64,000 nucleotides of DNA from Methanobacterium subterraneum (GCF_002813695.1 NZ_CP017768.1:124001-188000); one strand, 5' to 3'. Positions 1 through 13,584 are shown, counted from the stretch's first letter. The notes: generated by a model from the sequence alone, not told the origin. Numbers and translations are program-made.

Positions 1-277
1 TATTATATCTATTCTCACTTTATACTTAATTTTAACGGTTTATAACTGGAATTTGATTTAAATCTGAAGTTTTTTAAATTTTTGTGAAATTTGCTTCAAC
101 ACCCAAAAACTTTACAGCCACCTTTTTTTATTTCAATTTCTATTTTTTGGTGAGAGAATTAAGTTAAGGATTAAGTTATTAGGGATTAAGAGTTATCCTG
201 ACTAACTCCTAATTTAATCTGCTAATAATGAGGGCTTTATTTAAATTATCTGCTTAAATATCACATTAAAAATAAGA

Positions 278-670
278 TTAATCCTTCTTTTTGTTTCGTT
301 CTAAAAAGGACATTGAGAGATTTTTACGTTTTTTTGATTCAGTTATCTGCATTCCTAACATTTGGCTGGTTTTATAAGCATTTCCAATGGTTTTTAAGTA
401 TTTTTCTCCATCTTCAGTGAGGCAGTAGGTTCCGTGCTGGATTTTTTCAATTAGTCCGGTGTTCATTAGTCTGCTGAGATGGTTAGCCAGGGCAGATTTT
501 TTTAAATCTGTTTCATCAAGGAGCATTTGGAAGCTTGAAGGACCATCTAACAAGTAAATAAGAATTTTAAATCGATTGAGGTTTCCAATGGCCTTTAAAA
601 TAGTTACTATCCCTTCTGTGGAATTCAATAGAAACTCTTTCGAGAGGTTTGAATCTATTTCTTTATCCAT
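278..670 (-). CDS. winged-helix transcriptional regulator (ArsR-like)
   Basis: 130 aa. Residues about 20-95 form a winged-helix DNA-binding domain of the ArsR/MarR type: a helical stretch (ILKAIGNLNRFKILIYLL), a recognition-helix region (KKSALANHLSRLMNTGLIEK) and a wing (HGTYCLTEDGEKYL). The C-terminal 30 residues are Lys/Arg-rich and probably disordered. No metal-binding cysteine cluster is seen, so it is not a typical metal sensor. It is divergent to the GyrI/TrmO fusion gene, with 276 bp between them, and could control that gene or itself. The exact family and ligand are unknown. Confidence 0.75.
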   Translation of the reverse strand: MDKEIDSNLSKEFLLNSTEGIVTILKAIGNLNRFKILIYLLDGPSSFQMLLDETDLKKSALANHLSRLMNTGLIEKIQHGTYCLTEDGEKYLKTIGNAYKTSQMLGMQITESKKRKNLSMSFLERNKKKD

Positions 671-946
671 AAACTTCTTTTATCCTTTTTTAAAATAAAT
701 AATTTTCTTTAAACTCATCAATTTCTTTAACCTATCATTAAAAGAATCAATAATTGGTATTTTATTCACAGTTTTCCCAGATTTATTGGTTTACTTTTCT
801 TTTTGGTGTTTCGAATGTTTTTTTTTTGATTTTAGGTTTCTTTGATCCATAATTGTTCATTAAAACATGGAATACTATTCCGTAAAAAATTAAATATATA
901 TGGGGTGGTATCCAAATTATACTAAAAGGCAGTTAGGAGAAAAACC

Positions 947-1900
947 ATGAAAATTGATTCAAAAACCATTGAGGAAAAGCAAGTGGCCAGTATATCCTAT
1001 GTAGGGTCAGTGGAAGATATGGGGGAACTTATCGGTGAATTAGCTGATTGGGTGATGAACAGAGGGCTCCAAATCACCGAACCACCCTTTGTTGTTTATT
1101 ACACCAGTCCCATGGAGGTTGCTCCAGAAAAAATGGAATACGATGTGGGAATACCCTTTGAGGGGGAGGTGAAAGGTGAAGGGAGGATTAGCATAAAAGT
1201 AATGCCCCAACACCAGGTTCTTTCCACCCTTCACCAGGGACCCTATCATGAAGTGGGCTCTGCCTATGGAATGATGATGGAGCACATCATGAAAGATGGC
1301 TATGAAATGATCGGTGTCCCTCGAGAAATTTACCTTAACAGCCCCCAAGAAGTACCTGAAACCGAACTATTAACTGAAATACAGTTTCCCATCATTCCAG
1401 AGTCATGCATGGATGAGTCCGGCTCAGGCATAGAATTCTTCGACATTGAACAAGAACCGGAAAATTTTAAGATCTTTAAAATTGGCCAGGTATCAATAAA
1501 AAATTCCAAAACCTATCTTGAAATTTCAGGATCCTATCGTCCTGGGTTAAAGAGTTTAGGTGAATTCAGTCATGTCATGGTGTTTTGGTGGGCTGATAAG
1601 TTTGATAATGCCCATTACAGAACTGCATTGCGCACTAATCCACCATATGCTACCAATCACCCTACCGGGGTTTTTGCCACCCGGGCAGAGTACCGGCCTA
1701 ATCCACTGGCACTGACCACCTGCAAAATAGTTGAGGTTAATGAAGAAGAAGGGATTATAGAAGTTTCGGGTATGGATGCCTTTAATGGCACACCTATTAT
1801 CGATCTAAAGCCATACACGCCGTCATTTGACCGAGTGAAAGAAGTTGAGATACCAGTATGGCTTTCTTTCCTATGGCCTCAATGGAAAGGAGAATATTAA
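947..1900 (+). CDS. GyrI-like effector-binding domain fused to TrmO-type tRNA methyltransferase domain
   Basis: 317 aa with two domains. Residues 1-150 resemble the GyrI-like/AraC effector-binding fold that binds small hydrophobic or cationic compounds (ISYVGSVEDMGELIGEL near the start, HQVLSTLHQGPYHEV in the middle). Residues 160-317 are a TsaA/TrmO (UPF0066) domain with the family signature HPTGVFATRAEYRPNP followed by the Leu-rich strand. TrmO enzymes N6-methylate t6A37 of tRNA-Thr using S-adenosylmethionine; t6A itself is made by KEOPS, whose Pcc1 subunit is at 13.6 kb. The fusion is unusual, since TrmO is normally a stand-alone protein of about 150-230 aa. A TATA-like box lies at 890-903, and TAGGAG is 9 bases before the ATG. 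The methylase assignment is by motif; activity is inferred. Confidence 0.8.
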   Translation: MKIDSKTIEEKQVASISYVGSVEDMGELIGELADWVMNRGLQITEPPFVVYYTSPMEVAPEKMEYDVGIPFEGEVKGEGRISIKVMPQHQVLSTLHQGPYHEVGSAYGMMMEHIMKDGYEMIGVPREIYLNSPQEVPETELLTEIQFPIIPESCMDESGSGIEFFDIEQEPENFKIFKIGQVSIKNSKTYLEISGSYRPGLKSLGEFSHVMVFWWADKFDNAHYRTALRTNPPYATNHPTGVFATRAEYRPNPLALTTCKIVEVNEEEGIIEVSGMDAFNGTPIIDLKPYTPSFDRVKEVEIPVWLSFLWPQWKGEY

Positions 1901-2073
1901 AATTAAATGAAAAACAGGATTAGAGTTAATCTACTCCAGGATTACTTTTTAGAAATCAATCTTTAGATCAACTGTGAGAACAAGATTTAGATCTAACCTT
2001 TGAGAATAAAATAATAAAGGAGATGAAAATAAATACTATTTATATCAAAGTTCCCTAATCAAAATTCGTTTTC

Positions 2074-2682
2074 ATGACTGATTATGGGATTTTACAGATG
2101 ATTGGCCACACAAAAAAACTTTTAAGGGCAGAAAAGATGAACTCCAACCAGGACCAGCCAAAACCTCAAAAAATCAAGATAACCGGGGAAATCAGTTTAA
2201 AATTAGTTGGTTGTGTCTATTATGGGGATCCTTTTCATTCAAATGAAGAATGGAGCGTAAATAACGAAATTGGGGTTTTATGGGGTCGTTTTTATAAATT
2301 ATATGGGGAATTAGGGGATGTACTGCAGAAAGGGGCTGTAGGTGATGTGGCCTATGAACTCCACCTACAACCAGAAGATTACCCTGAAACTGGGAAATTC
2401 TATGTGTACGTGGGGATCGAGGTTGAAAATCTGGATGAAATGCCAATTGAAATGTTCTGCAAGGCTTTACCCCCAACAAAATATGCAGTTTTCACCTTCA
2501 AAGGAGAAGACATGTTCAGTGGCGGGGAATACATCTGGAATGAATGGCTTTCCCGCTCCAAGTATGATGAAGCCCATCCATTCATGATACTTGCCTACCA
2601 TAAAAACCGATATAAGGGCATGGAGGATCCTGAATCTGAAGTTGATTTTTTGGTACCTATAAAGAATAAACCTGATGAATAG
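2074..2682 (+). CDS. GyrI-like small-molecule-binding protein
   Basis: 202 aa. The body from about residue 30 resembles a stand-alone GyrI-like/AraC C-terminal effector-binding domain: KLVGCVYYGDPF near the N-terminus, a central VYVGIEVENLDEMP strand, and KYAVFTFKGE with an EYIWNEWL helix. No DNA-binding domain is present. It is the second gene in 2 kb with this fold, after the GyrI/TrmO fusion. A TATA-like element at about 2037-2047 lies only about 30 bp before this ATG, so the transcript may be nearly leaderless. In-frame ATGs at 2098 and 2137 are alternative starts. Such domains can act as drug or toxin sensors or as hydrolases; the role here is not known. Confidence 0.65.
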   Translation: MTDYGILQMIGHTKKLLRAEKMNSNQDQPKPQKIKITGEISLKLVGCVYYGDPFHSNEEWSVNNEIGVLWGRFYKLYGELGDVLQKGAVGDVAYELHLQPEDYPETGKFYVYVGIEVENLDEMPIEMFCKALPPTKYAVFTFKGEDMFSGGEYIWNEWLSRSKYDEAHPFMILAYHKNRYKGMEDPESEVDFLVPIKNKPDE

Positions 2683-2788
2683 CAGGAACAATAATTAACA
2701 AGAATGACATGAATTTCAACAAAAATCTTTTGGTGTGCTCTTTTAATGGTTCAGATAAATAAATGATTAAATATTTAGGGGGGATTTT

Positions 2789-3619
2789 ATCGGTCTTGAA
2801 TTACCTGAAATATTATGTTTGTCTCTTCAGATGGAAAAAACCCTAAAAGGTAAAGTTATAACCCAAATCGTACTGGGGGATAGTTCCAAAAGCCTAATTA
2901 AACAGGGAATGTGCAACCTGAATGAAAGGAGTGGGGAAATATTAAATACACCCCTAAAATCCATTAAAAATCAGGGTAAATGGATTTTTTTGGAATTTAA
3001 GAATGGAAAATTCCTGTTATTGGGGGAAATAATTGGAAAATTTATTTATCACCTGGAAAATGACCATGTACCCTCAAAATTCCACATTCTTTTTAAATTC
3101 CAAGATGGGACATTTTTAACATTCCACTCGTCTCTTTACGCATTTTTACTCGTAGCAGACAAAAAACAGTTAGAAGAACATAAATACGCGGGAAATCAGG
3201 GATTAACTCCTATTAGTGGGGAATTCACCTATGATTATTTTGCTGATATCCTGTCCCGCTATAAAAACCGGGGAATAAAGGGAGTTCTTAACCTGCAGAG
3301 TGAAATTTCAGGATTGGGTAATGCATACATCAACGATATTTTATACCAAGCTCAGATACACCCCAAAACTAAAGTTTATGCCCTGGATGAGGATAAAAAA
3401 AAGAAAATATATCAATGTATTATCAGTACCATCAACCAGGCCGTGAAAAATAGGGGAAGTTCCAGTGAATATGATTTATTTGGCAAAAAGGGAAATTACA
3501 TCCGGATAATGGATCGAAAAACTGAAAACAGGAAATGTGAGCGATGCGGTGTGAAAATCGTGAAGATGAATGTTTTAGGATCTTCTTCCTATCTGTGTCC
3601 AGAGTGTCAAAAACTGTAA
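2789..3619 (+). CDS. Fpg/Nei-type DNA glycosylase with non-canonical start
   Basis: About 276 aa in the formamidopyrimidine-DNA glycosylase/endonuclease VIII superfamily, which excises oxidised bases. The helix-two-turn-helix is clear (SGLGNAYINDILYQAQIHP, about residues 170-188), and a C-terminal zinc finger has CxxC-x16-CxxC. The first conventional start is TTG 2819, but the same frame continues upstream and encodes GLELPEI, matching the family's N-terminal ELPE signature. No ATG, GTG or TTG exists in that extension between the stop at 2768 and 2819. The best ribosome binding site (AGGGGGGAT, 2777-2785) points to ATC at 2789. The catalytic N-terminal proline of Fpg/Nei is absent in either reading (Leu at the aligned position), so base excision by the classical mechanism is uncertain. 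Alternatives are translation from TTG 2819 or a sequencing error. Confidence 0.75.
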   Translation: MGLELPEILCLSLQMEKTLKGKVITQIVLGDSSKSLIKQGMCNLNERSGEILNTPLKSIKNQGKWIFLEFKNGKFLLLGEIIGKFIYHLENDHVPSKFHILFKFQDGTFLTFHSSLYAFLLVADKKQLEEHKYAGNQGLTPISGEFTYDYFADILSRYKNRGIKGVLNLQSEISGLGNAYINDILYQAQIHPKTKVYALDEDKKKKIYQCIISTINQAVKNRGSSSEYDLFGKKGNYIRIMDRKTENRKCERCGVKIVKMNVLGSSSYLCPECQKL

Positions 3620-4032
<413 letters not shown>

Positions 4033-4143
4033 ATGTTAATGAAGATAAGGAATATTCGATTCTCCTTGATAATCCATATTTTCATGCTTTTATACTCATT
4101 TCTAACATCTTTTGGGTTTATAATTCTCTTTAGGATATTTTAA
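4033..4143 (+). CDS. possible small membrane peptide
   Basis: 36 codons (or 34 from the ATG at 4039) encoding a basic N-terminus (MLMKIRNIRF) followed by one hydrophobic segment. The TATA-like box at 4011-4018 puts the expected transcription start at about 4036-4042, so translation would be leaderless. It lies 100 bp upstream of the MarR gene. There is no homology evidence; it may simply be part of the MarR leader. Confidence 0.25.
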   Translation: MLMKIRNIRFSLIIHIFMLLYSFLTSFGFIILFRIF

Positions 4144-4247
4144 GTTTGTAATAATCCCTAAGGACGTTTTTGAATAGTCCTGAACAATTATTCTTATTCA
4201 TAAAGGTTTAATTATTGAATTTTTTAAAAAAAGTATTGGGTGAAATT

Positions 4248-4715
4248 ATGTCTTTAAACATTCCATTTAGAGGAATTCTATCAATCATAATCCGAAATCA
4301 TTTCATATTCATGAACCGGGAGTTAAAACATCTGGAACTTACTGAAGGGCAGGTACCCTGTATTATAGCCATTTCCAAGCGGCCTGGAATTACCCAGGAT
4401 GACCTGGCCAGAATGTTCCACATTGACAAAGGAACTATAGCCCGTGCAATCAGGAAATTAGAGGAAAAAAATCGAGTTAGTAAGGTTCCGGATCCGGAAA
4501 ATCGTCGAAGATATCTACTTTCCCTAACCAAAGAAGGGGAAGAATTAATACCTGAAATCCTCCTAGCTGAGAAAAAATGGGAAAATATAATCTTTAAAGG
4601 CTTTTCAGATGAAGAACGTGGGGAACTATTAAAGGGAATGGAAAAAATGGCTGAAAATAGTCTTGAAACATGTAAAAATCAATGCAAAGAGAGTGAAAAT
4701 TGTGAAAAAGGATAA
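4248..4715 (+). CDS. MarR family transcriptional regulator
   Basis: 155 aa from the ATG at 4248, chosen because GGGTGA ends four bases before it; the longer frame from TTG 4215 has no ribosome binding site. A MarR winged helix is clear: LTEGQVPCIIAISKRPGITQDDLARMF, a recognition helix KGTIARAIRKLEEKN, and the wing DPENRRRYLLSLTKEGEEL. The C-terminus carries several cysteines (ETCKNQCKESENC). It overlaps the 5' end of the MATE transporter gene, so it very likely controls that efflux pump, a common arrangement in which the MarR ligand is also the pump substrate. Confidence 0.85.
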   Translation: MSLNIPFRGILSIIIRNHFIFMNRELKHLELTEGQVPCIIAISKRPGITQDDLARMFHIDKGTIARAIRKLEEKNRVSKVPDPENRRRYLLSLTKEGEELIPEILLAEKKWENIIFKGFSDEERGELLKGMEKMAENSLETCKNQCKESENCEKG

Positions 4716-6177
4716 ATTATCTTTATCAAATGATAAATCATCATCAAAGGACAAACCTTCATCATCAAATCCTAGTGGGAGTTGGGGAGATGAAAAAAAA
4801 GAAACAGATGAAGACTTAGTGGAAAAAACTGAAGGTGTGGCCTTAATCACCGGCGAACCTAAAAAAGCCATAATAAAACTATCCGGACCACTCATTGTGG
4901 CCATGATACTCATGTCTGCCTATAATCTGGTGGACGCCATCTGGGTATCCGGCCTTGGTGGAAATGCCCTGGCGGCAGTGGGATTTGTAACACCACTATT
5001 CATGATACTGGTTGGTCTGTCCAACGGTATAGGTGCCGGTGCAACCTCAGCTATCTCCCGCTGCATAGGTGCCCGAAACACCCAAGGTGTCAACAACACT
5101 GCCATGCATACTTTGGTTATCACTATTATTATTTCCGTGATCCTCACGATTCTACTGGAGCTATTTTTACATCCTCTTCTTTCAGTTCTAGGGGCAGGGA
5201 ACACCATTGACCTGGCAGTTTCATATGGTAGAGTCACTTTTGCCGGTACCATACTCATGCTTTTCACTGGTGCTGCCTACGGAATCCTACGCTCAGAAGG
5301 AGATACCAAGAGGACCATGCATGCCATGATCATATCTTCAGTGGTAAACATGGTTCTGGACCCCATACTCATCTACCTGGCAGGTTGGGGCATTGCCGGA
5401 GCAGCATGGGCCACCCTCATCTCCCAGGCAATAGTTGCAGTGATTATACTCTACTGGTTCCTTAAAAAGAAGGATACCTTTGCCACTTTATCCTGGAAAT
5501 ACTTCAAACCAGATTTAAATGTTTCTAAATCTATTTTAGGAGTTGGACTGCCTGCCAGTGCCGAATTCATGGTTATGTCTGCAGTAACTGCCATTTTAAA
5601 TGTAATACTGGTTAAAGTTGCCGGAACTGATGCCGTGGCCGTGTATTCAGCCGGGTGGAGGGTGGTGATGATGGCCATAATACCAATGGCTGCAGTGGGA
5701 ACCGCAGTGGTCACGGTTAGTGGTGTGGCCTACGGAGCGCGAAAATATAAAAACCTGCGCATAGCTCACAACTACTCTATAAAGGTGGGGTTAGTGGTGG
5801 CAATTATCACCAGTATCATAACTTATGTATTTGCACCCCAAATCTCCAAAATATTCGCCTACTCACCAGAAACAGCCTACCTAGCACCTACCATTGCCGC
5901 TTTCCTACAAGTGATGTGTTTATTTTACATATTCGTACCCCCAGGACTCATGTCCAGTTCCGTTTTCCAGGGAGTGGGAAAGGGAATCACATCCCTCATC
6001 TTCACCGTGCTGAGACAGTTACTCTTTGTAGCCCTATTTGCCTACATTCTAGCCATAACCCTTAATTTTGGCCAGCAGGGTGTATGGTGGGGTATTGTTG
6101 CAGGAGATATTGCTGGAAGCGCAGTTGCCTATACTTGGGCACGATTGTATATAAGCCGGATTCAGAAACAAGTTTAA
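4702..6177 (+). CDS. MATE family efflux transporter
   Basis: About 491 aa from GTG 4702, which overlaps the end of the MarR gene by 14 bases; an ATG at 4663 would give 504 aa. The first 50 residues are a charged Lys/Ser/Asp tail likely to lie in the cytoplasm. Next come the MATE core with about 12 membrane segments and typical sequences such as LSGPLIVAMILMSAYNLVDAIWV and GAGATSAISRCIGA, repeated in the second half. MATE proteins exchange Na+ or H+ for cationic drugs and metabolites. Co-transcription with MarR suggests inducible efflux. The long charged N-terminus is unusual for the family. Confidence 0.9.
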   Translation: MKKDKLSLSNDKSSSKDKPSSSNPSGSWGDEKKETDEDLVEKTEGVALITGEPKKAIIKLSGPLIVAMILMSAYNLVDAIWVSGLGGNALAAVGFVTPLFMILVGLSNGIGAGATSAISRCIGARNTQGVNNTAMHTLVITIIISVILTILLELFLHPLLSVLGAGNTIDLAVSYGRVTFAGTILMLFTGAAYGILRSEGDTKRTMHAMIISSVVNMVLDPILIYLAGWGIAGAAWATLISQAIVAVIILYWFLKKKDTFATLSWKYFKPDLNVSKSILGVGLPASAEFMVMSAVTAILNVILVKVAGTDAVAVYSAGWRVVMMAIIPMAAVGTAVVTVSGVAYGARKYKNLRIAHNYSIKVGLVVAIITSIITYVFAPQISKIFAYSPETAYLAPTIAAFLQVMCLFYIFVPPGLMSSSVFQGVGKGITSLIFTVLRQLLFVALFAYILAITLNFGQQGVWWGIVAGDIAGSAVAYTWARLYISRIQKQV

Positions 6178-6301
6178 CAGTGTGGGGATCATCATCACCA
6201 ATTATTTTCACCCCTGGGAGCACAACCTTTTTAAGGACATATGATCAACATTGTGTTACCGCCAATCTGGCGAGTGTGACCTACTTTTTTTGGGACCAAT
6301 T

Positions 6302-6335
<34 letters not shown>

Positions 6336-6349
6336 GAGGTGTATATTAA

Positions 6350-7317
<968 letters not shown>

Positions 7318-7327
7318 GGTGGAAAGG

Positions 7328-8041
7328 ATGTTTTTTGATTTTCACATCCACGGAGGCCCTGAAGTTGCCCTAAATGCGGGGAAACTGGGATACCGTGGAG
7401 TGGTGTTGACGGTCTGTTCACGAGATTGTATTAATCAGCCGGAAACCATTAAAAATCTGCGTAAACGCGTGGAAAAAATAAAATCTGATAATGGGGAAAA
7501 CCTCCCATCTATCCAGATTGGTGTGGAAATTGAGGCCCGAAATCCGGAAGACTTTAAAAAACAGGTTAGTAAATTCCGTAAGAAGGCCGATGTTATCCTG
7601 GTTCATGGTGGAGATCTTAAAATAAACCGAGCAGCCACAGAGGACCCTAGAGTTGATATTTTAAGCCATCCCTACCGTACCCGCTTTGACAGTGGCATAA
7701 ACCACGTTTTAGCAGTTAAAGCCACTGAAAATAGTGTTGCGGTAGAATTAAACCTGAAATATTTCCTTTTAACCAGTCCAAACCACCGTTACCGAGTTTT
7801 AACCCAGTTCAGACAGATAATGAAATTGCATCGCAAATACAAGTTCCCGACCATAATAACCAGTGATGCCGGTACCAATTATGATCTACGCAACCCACTG
7901 GATGTGATGGCACTGGCTGCATGTTTTGGGATGACGAAAGAGGAGGCCTTTGAGGCGCTGTCCAAAACTCCACAGGAAATCATCAAAAGAAATGGAATCC
8001 GGGGTAAAATCATAGTTCCAGGGGCACGTTTTGTAAAATGA
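7328..8041 (+). CDS. rnp3: ribonuclease P protein component 3 (Rpp30 homologue)
   Basis: 237 aa from ATG 7328. The upstream GTG at 7319 would be the ribosome binding site itself (AAGGTGG), so the ATG is preferred. The start MFFDFHIHG and the internal ILSHPYRTRFDSGINHVLA are typical of the PHP-like TIM barrel of Rpp30/Rnp3. This protein binds the specificity region of RNase P RNA together with Rpp21 homologues and supports 5' maturation of tRNAs. It is encoded next to Rnp2, as in other euryarchaea. Confidence 0.95.
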   Translation: MFFDFHIHGGPEVALNAGKLGYRGVVLTVCSRDCINQPETIKNLRKRVEKIKSDNGENLPSIQIGVEIEARNPEDFKKQVSKFRKKADVILVHGGDLKINRAATEDPRVDILSHPYRTRFDSGINHVLAVKATENSVAVELNLKYFLLTSPNHRYRVLTQFRQIMKLHRKYKFPTIITSDAGTNYDLRNPLDVMALAACFGMTKEEAFEALSKTPQEIIKRNGIRGKIIVPGARFVK

Positions 8042-8173
8042 TATCCATGATATTCAATAAATTCATGTCAATCTGCAGATCTTTCATGGGAATTAGAAAG
8101 AATTCTGGATGAATATCCAAATGAAAAATAATTATTAGGGATCAAATCACCTATTATGGAGAAATAAGGGTTC

Positions 8174-8551
8174 ATGAAGCTCAAAATATTACCCACCCAC
8201 CTTCGGGATAAAAAAAGATATCTGGCATTCCAGGCATTCTCAGAAATTCCACTGGAGAGGGATGACGTGATATCTATGTTCACAGAGTCATCCGGAAATC
8301 TTTACGGGGCATGTGGAACCAGCCAACTGGGATTGTGGGTGGTTAAAGTTTGGAATTATCCTGCACCTGAAAAGAACATGGTCAGGGGGATCATCCGCTG
8401 TAATCGGGAAGAAGTTGACCGAGCAAGAGCTGTCATTCCCACCATAACCAACTTCCGGGGAAAAAGGGTGGTTTTTCAAACCCTGGGAATTTCCGGAACC
8501 ATCAGAGCTGCAATAACAAACTTTATTAAATTGAAGGCATCAGATGATTAA
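8174..8551 (+). CDS. rnp2: ribonuclease P protein component 2 (Pop5 homologue)
   Basis: 125 aa with a Pop5/Rpp14-type alpha/beta fold: LPTHLRDKKRYLAF at the N-terminus, an ESSGNLYGACGTSQLGLWVV centre, and TLGISGTIRAAITNF near the C-terminus. It forms a heterotetramer with Rnp3 and assists the catalytic domain of RNase P RNA. A 132-bp spacer separates it from rnp3; I see no gene there. Confidence 0.95.
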   Translation: MKLKILPTHLRDKKRYLAFQAFSEIPLERDDVISMFTESSGNLYGACGTSQLGLWVVKVWNYPAPEKNMVRGIIRCNREEVDRARAVIPTITNFRGKRVVFQTLGISGTIRAAITNFIKLKASDD

Positions 8552-8622
8552 AATGTATAAATGGGTTTTAAATTCCAAACTAATAATTTTACTTAACTTC
8601 ATTATTTTATCAAAAAATTAAA

Positions 8623-9391
<769 letters not shown>

Positions 9392-9393
9392 TC

Positions 9394-10086
<693 letters not shown>

Positions 10087-10121
10087 TTAAAACTTCTTTT
10101 AGCCTATAAAGGAGGCAAAAC

Positions 10122-10862
<741 letters not shown>

Positions 10863-10874
10863 GGGGTGATTATT

Positions 10875-11615
10875 ATTCTAACCAGCAGATTAATTGGAGA
10901 TAGTAATAAAGGAAGTCTAATAACTTCTGGCACTAAAAAAAGACCAGATGGAAGAGCTTTCGATGAACTGAGACCCTTGAAAATAGAAGCCGGAGTTCTG
11001 GAAAGAGCCGATGGATCTTCCTATGTGGAAATTGGTGACAACAAAGTTTTAGCAGCTGTTTACGGGCCCAGGGAATTGCACGTCCGTCGATTGTTAAAAC
11101 CTAATATGGCCATCCTCCGTTGCCGTTACAATATGGCACCATTCTCAGTGGAAGACCGTAAAAGACCAGGACCAGATCGTAGATCAGTGGAAATATCCAA
11201 GATCACTGCAGAAGCACTTAACCCTGCAGTATTCCTGGAAAAATTCCCAAGATCAACCATTGATATTTCCATAGAAGTCCTGCAAGCAGAAGGAGGAACC
11301 AGGTGTGCCGGTATCACAGCAGCCTCAGTGGCCCTGGCCGATGCAGGTATACCTATGAGGGACATGGTGGCAGCCTGTGCCGCTGGTAAAGCCGATGGTC
11401 AAGTGGTAATGGACCTCTCTGAATGGGAGGATAAGGAAGGAGAAGCTGACTTACCCATTGCCATGATGCCCCGAACAGGGGACATAACCTTGTTACAAAT
11501 GGATGGACACCTAACCTCTGATGAATTCGAGAAAGCACTGGATCTGGCCATTAAAGGATGCAAGATCATCAGTGAAGAACAGAAAAATGCCATAAAGAAC
11601 AGGTACGGTGATTAA
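10875..11615 (+). CDS. rrp41: exosome complex exonuclease Rrp41, probable ATT start
   Basis: About 246 aa RNase PH-fold protein: [26 protein letters not shown] region, LHVRRLLKP, and the catalytic-site segment [16 protein letters not shown]. Rrp41 is the active 3'-5' phosphorolytic subunit of the hexameric ring. The in-frame GTG at 10866 lies inside the ribosome binding site GGGGTGA (10863-10869). Counting five bases on, as for rrp42 and rpl37ae here, lands on ATT at 10875. No ATG occurs near the N-terminus. Either GTG 10866 (249 aa) or ATT 10875 is the start; the second fits the spacing better. Confidence 0.9.
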   Translation: MLTSRLIGDSNKGSLITSGTKKRPDGRAFDELRPLKIEAGVLERADGSSYVEIGDNKVLAAVYGPRELHVRRLLKPNMAILRCRYNMAPFSVEDRKRPGPDRRSVEISKITAEALNPAVFLEKFPRSTIDISIEVLQAEGGTRCAGITAASVALADAGIPMRDMVAACAAGKADGQVVMDLSEWEDKEGEADLPIAMMPRTGDITLLQMDGHLTSDEFEKALDLAIKGCKIISEEQKNAIKNRYGD

Positions 11616-11616
11616 A

Positions 11617-12417
11617 ATGGTGCAGAGCATAGTACCACAGATCATAAAGGAAAGTGTTGCCAACCTCATCAAAAATGGAGATAGGGCAGATGGAAGAGCC
11701 CTGGACCAGTACCGGGAAATAAGTCTGGAAACAAGTGTAATCAAGAAAGCAGAAGGTTCTGCCCGGGTGAAAATAGGCAACACCCAGATAGTGGTGGGTG
11801 CCAAACCCCAGATTGGTGAACCATTCCCAGACACACCCAATGTAGGTGTTCTAATAACCAACTCCGAACTCCTTCCAATGGCCGCTCCTAACTTTGAAGC
11901 AGGACCACCCAATGAAACTTCAGTGGAACTTTCCAGGGTAACTGACCGTTGCATCCGAGAAGGAAAAGTGGTGGACCTGGAAAAACTGGTGATCATACCT
12001 GGTAAGAAGGTCTGGATGATCTTCCTGGATCTACACATTGTGGATTACGATGGCAACCTCATGGATGCCGCAGTTCTGGGTAGTTTAGCTGCCCTCATGA
12101 ACACTAAAATACCAAGCACCACCATTGAGGGTGATGAAGTTGTAATTGACTACGAAACAATGGTCCCTATTCCCATAAAGGAACAACCCCTCATGTGTAC
12201 CCTGGCCAAGATCGGCGGAGAACTGGTGGCAGATCCTTCCCTGGAGGAAGATGATGTGTTGGATGCCAGAATATCCATTGGAGTGCGTACAGATGGAAGC
12301 ATATGTGCCATGCAAAAAGGAGGATCAGTCCCCCTCACACGTGAGGAAGTCTTAAAAGCGGTTGGAATGGCTCAAACGAAAACTAAAGAACTTCGAGTGA
12401 ATATTTCCAAACTCTAG
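11617..12417 (+). CDS. rrp42: exosome complex subunit Rrp42
   Basis: 266 aa from ATG 11617, preceded by GGTGA and exactly five bases; the GTG at 11608 is part of that site. RNase PH fold ([29 protein letters not shown]). Rrp42 lacks the catalytic residues of Rrp41 but completes the ring and the RNA path. It follows rrp41 by one base, so the two are made together. Directly after the stop are two 18-bp tandem copies (12421-12456). Confidence 0.97.
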   Translation: MVQSIVPQIIKESVANLIKNGDRADGRALDQYREISLETSVIKKAEGSARVKIGNTQIVVGAKPQIGEPFPDTPNVGVLITNSELLPMAAPNFEAGPPNETSVELSRVTDRCIREGKVVDLEKLVIIPGKKVWMIFLDLHIVDYDGNLMDAAVLGSLAALMNTKIPSTTIEGDEVVIDYETMVPIPIKEQPLMCTLAKIGGELVADPSLEEDDVLDARISIGVRTDGSICAMQKGGSVPLTREEVLKAVGMAQTKTKELRVNISKL

Positions 12418-12420
12418 ACA

Positions 12421-12456
12421 AGACATTCTATAGTCTGGAGACATTTTATAGTCAAA
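12421..12456. repeat. 18-bp tandem duplication after rrp42
   Basis: Two adjacent copies of AGACATTYTATAGTCNNN (12421-12438 and 12439-12456); each contains a short GAC...GTC dyad. They sit between rrp42 and rpl37ae and include a TTTTATAG box that could serve as a promoter for the L37Ae gene. The significance is not known. Confidence 0.6.
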
Positions 12457-12584
12457 CAAGACCTTCCACAAAAATCAAAAATATTACAGTAAACTATAGA
12501 GTTACAGTAACTAGGTAATTAGGGTGATATCATCCCTATTCCTTTCAATTTCAATAAAAAAAATTCAATATAACAAAAACAATA

Positions 12585-12865
<281 letters not shown>

Positions 12866-12997
12866 TTGTACAAATGTGATAAGTGTGGCACACTGGTAGA
12901 TATCAAAGGTTACACCGAGTCTAAATGTCCCAGCTGCCGTTACAGGATACTCTTCAAGGAGATCCCCACGGTTCGGCGACAAGTTAAAGCTCGATAA
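12866..12997 (+). CDS. rpoP: DNA-directed RNA polymerase subunit P (Rpo12)
   Basis: 43 aa, TTG start directly after the L37Ae stop, with GGAGGT nine bases upstream. It shows the zinc-ribbon [12 protein letters not shown]...[12 protein letters not shown] and the conserved C-terminal arginines (VRRQVKAR). This is the archaeal equivalent of eukaryotic RPB12. Length and gene order match other euryarchaea. Confidence 0.95.
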   Translation: MYKCDKCGTLVDIKGYTESKCPSCRYRILFKEIPTVRRQVKAR

Positions 12998-13091
12998 AAT
13001 CCTTTTTTTGATGGTGTCTTCTTTGAAGATATCTTTTTCATAGGAGATCCTCTCCATAAGAGGCACCCCTTCATAAAATACTGGTAAATGT

Positions 13092-13584
<493 letters not shown>

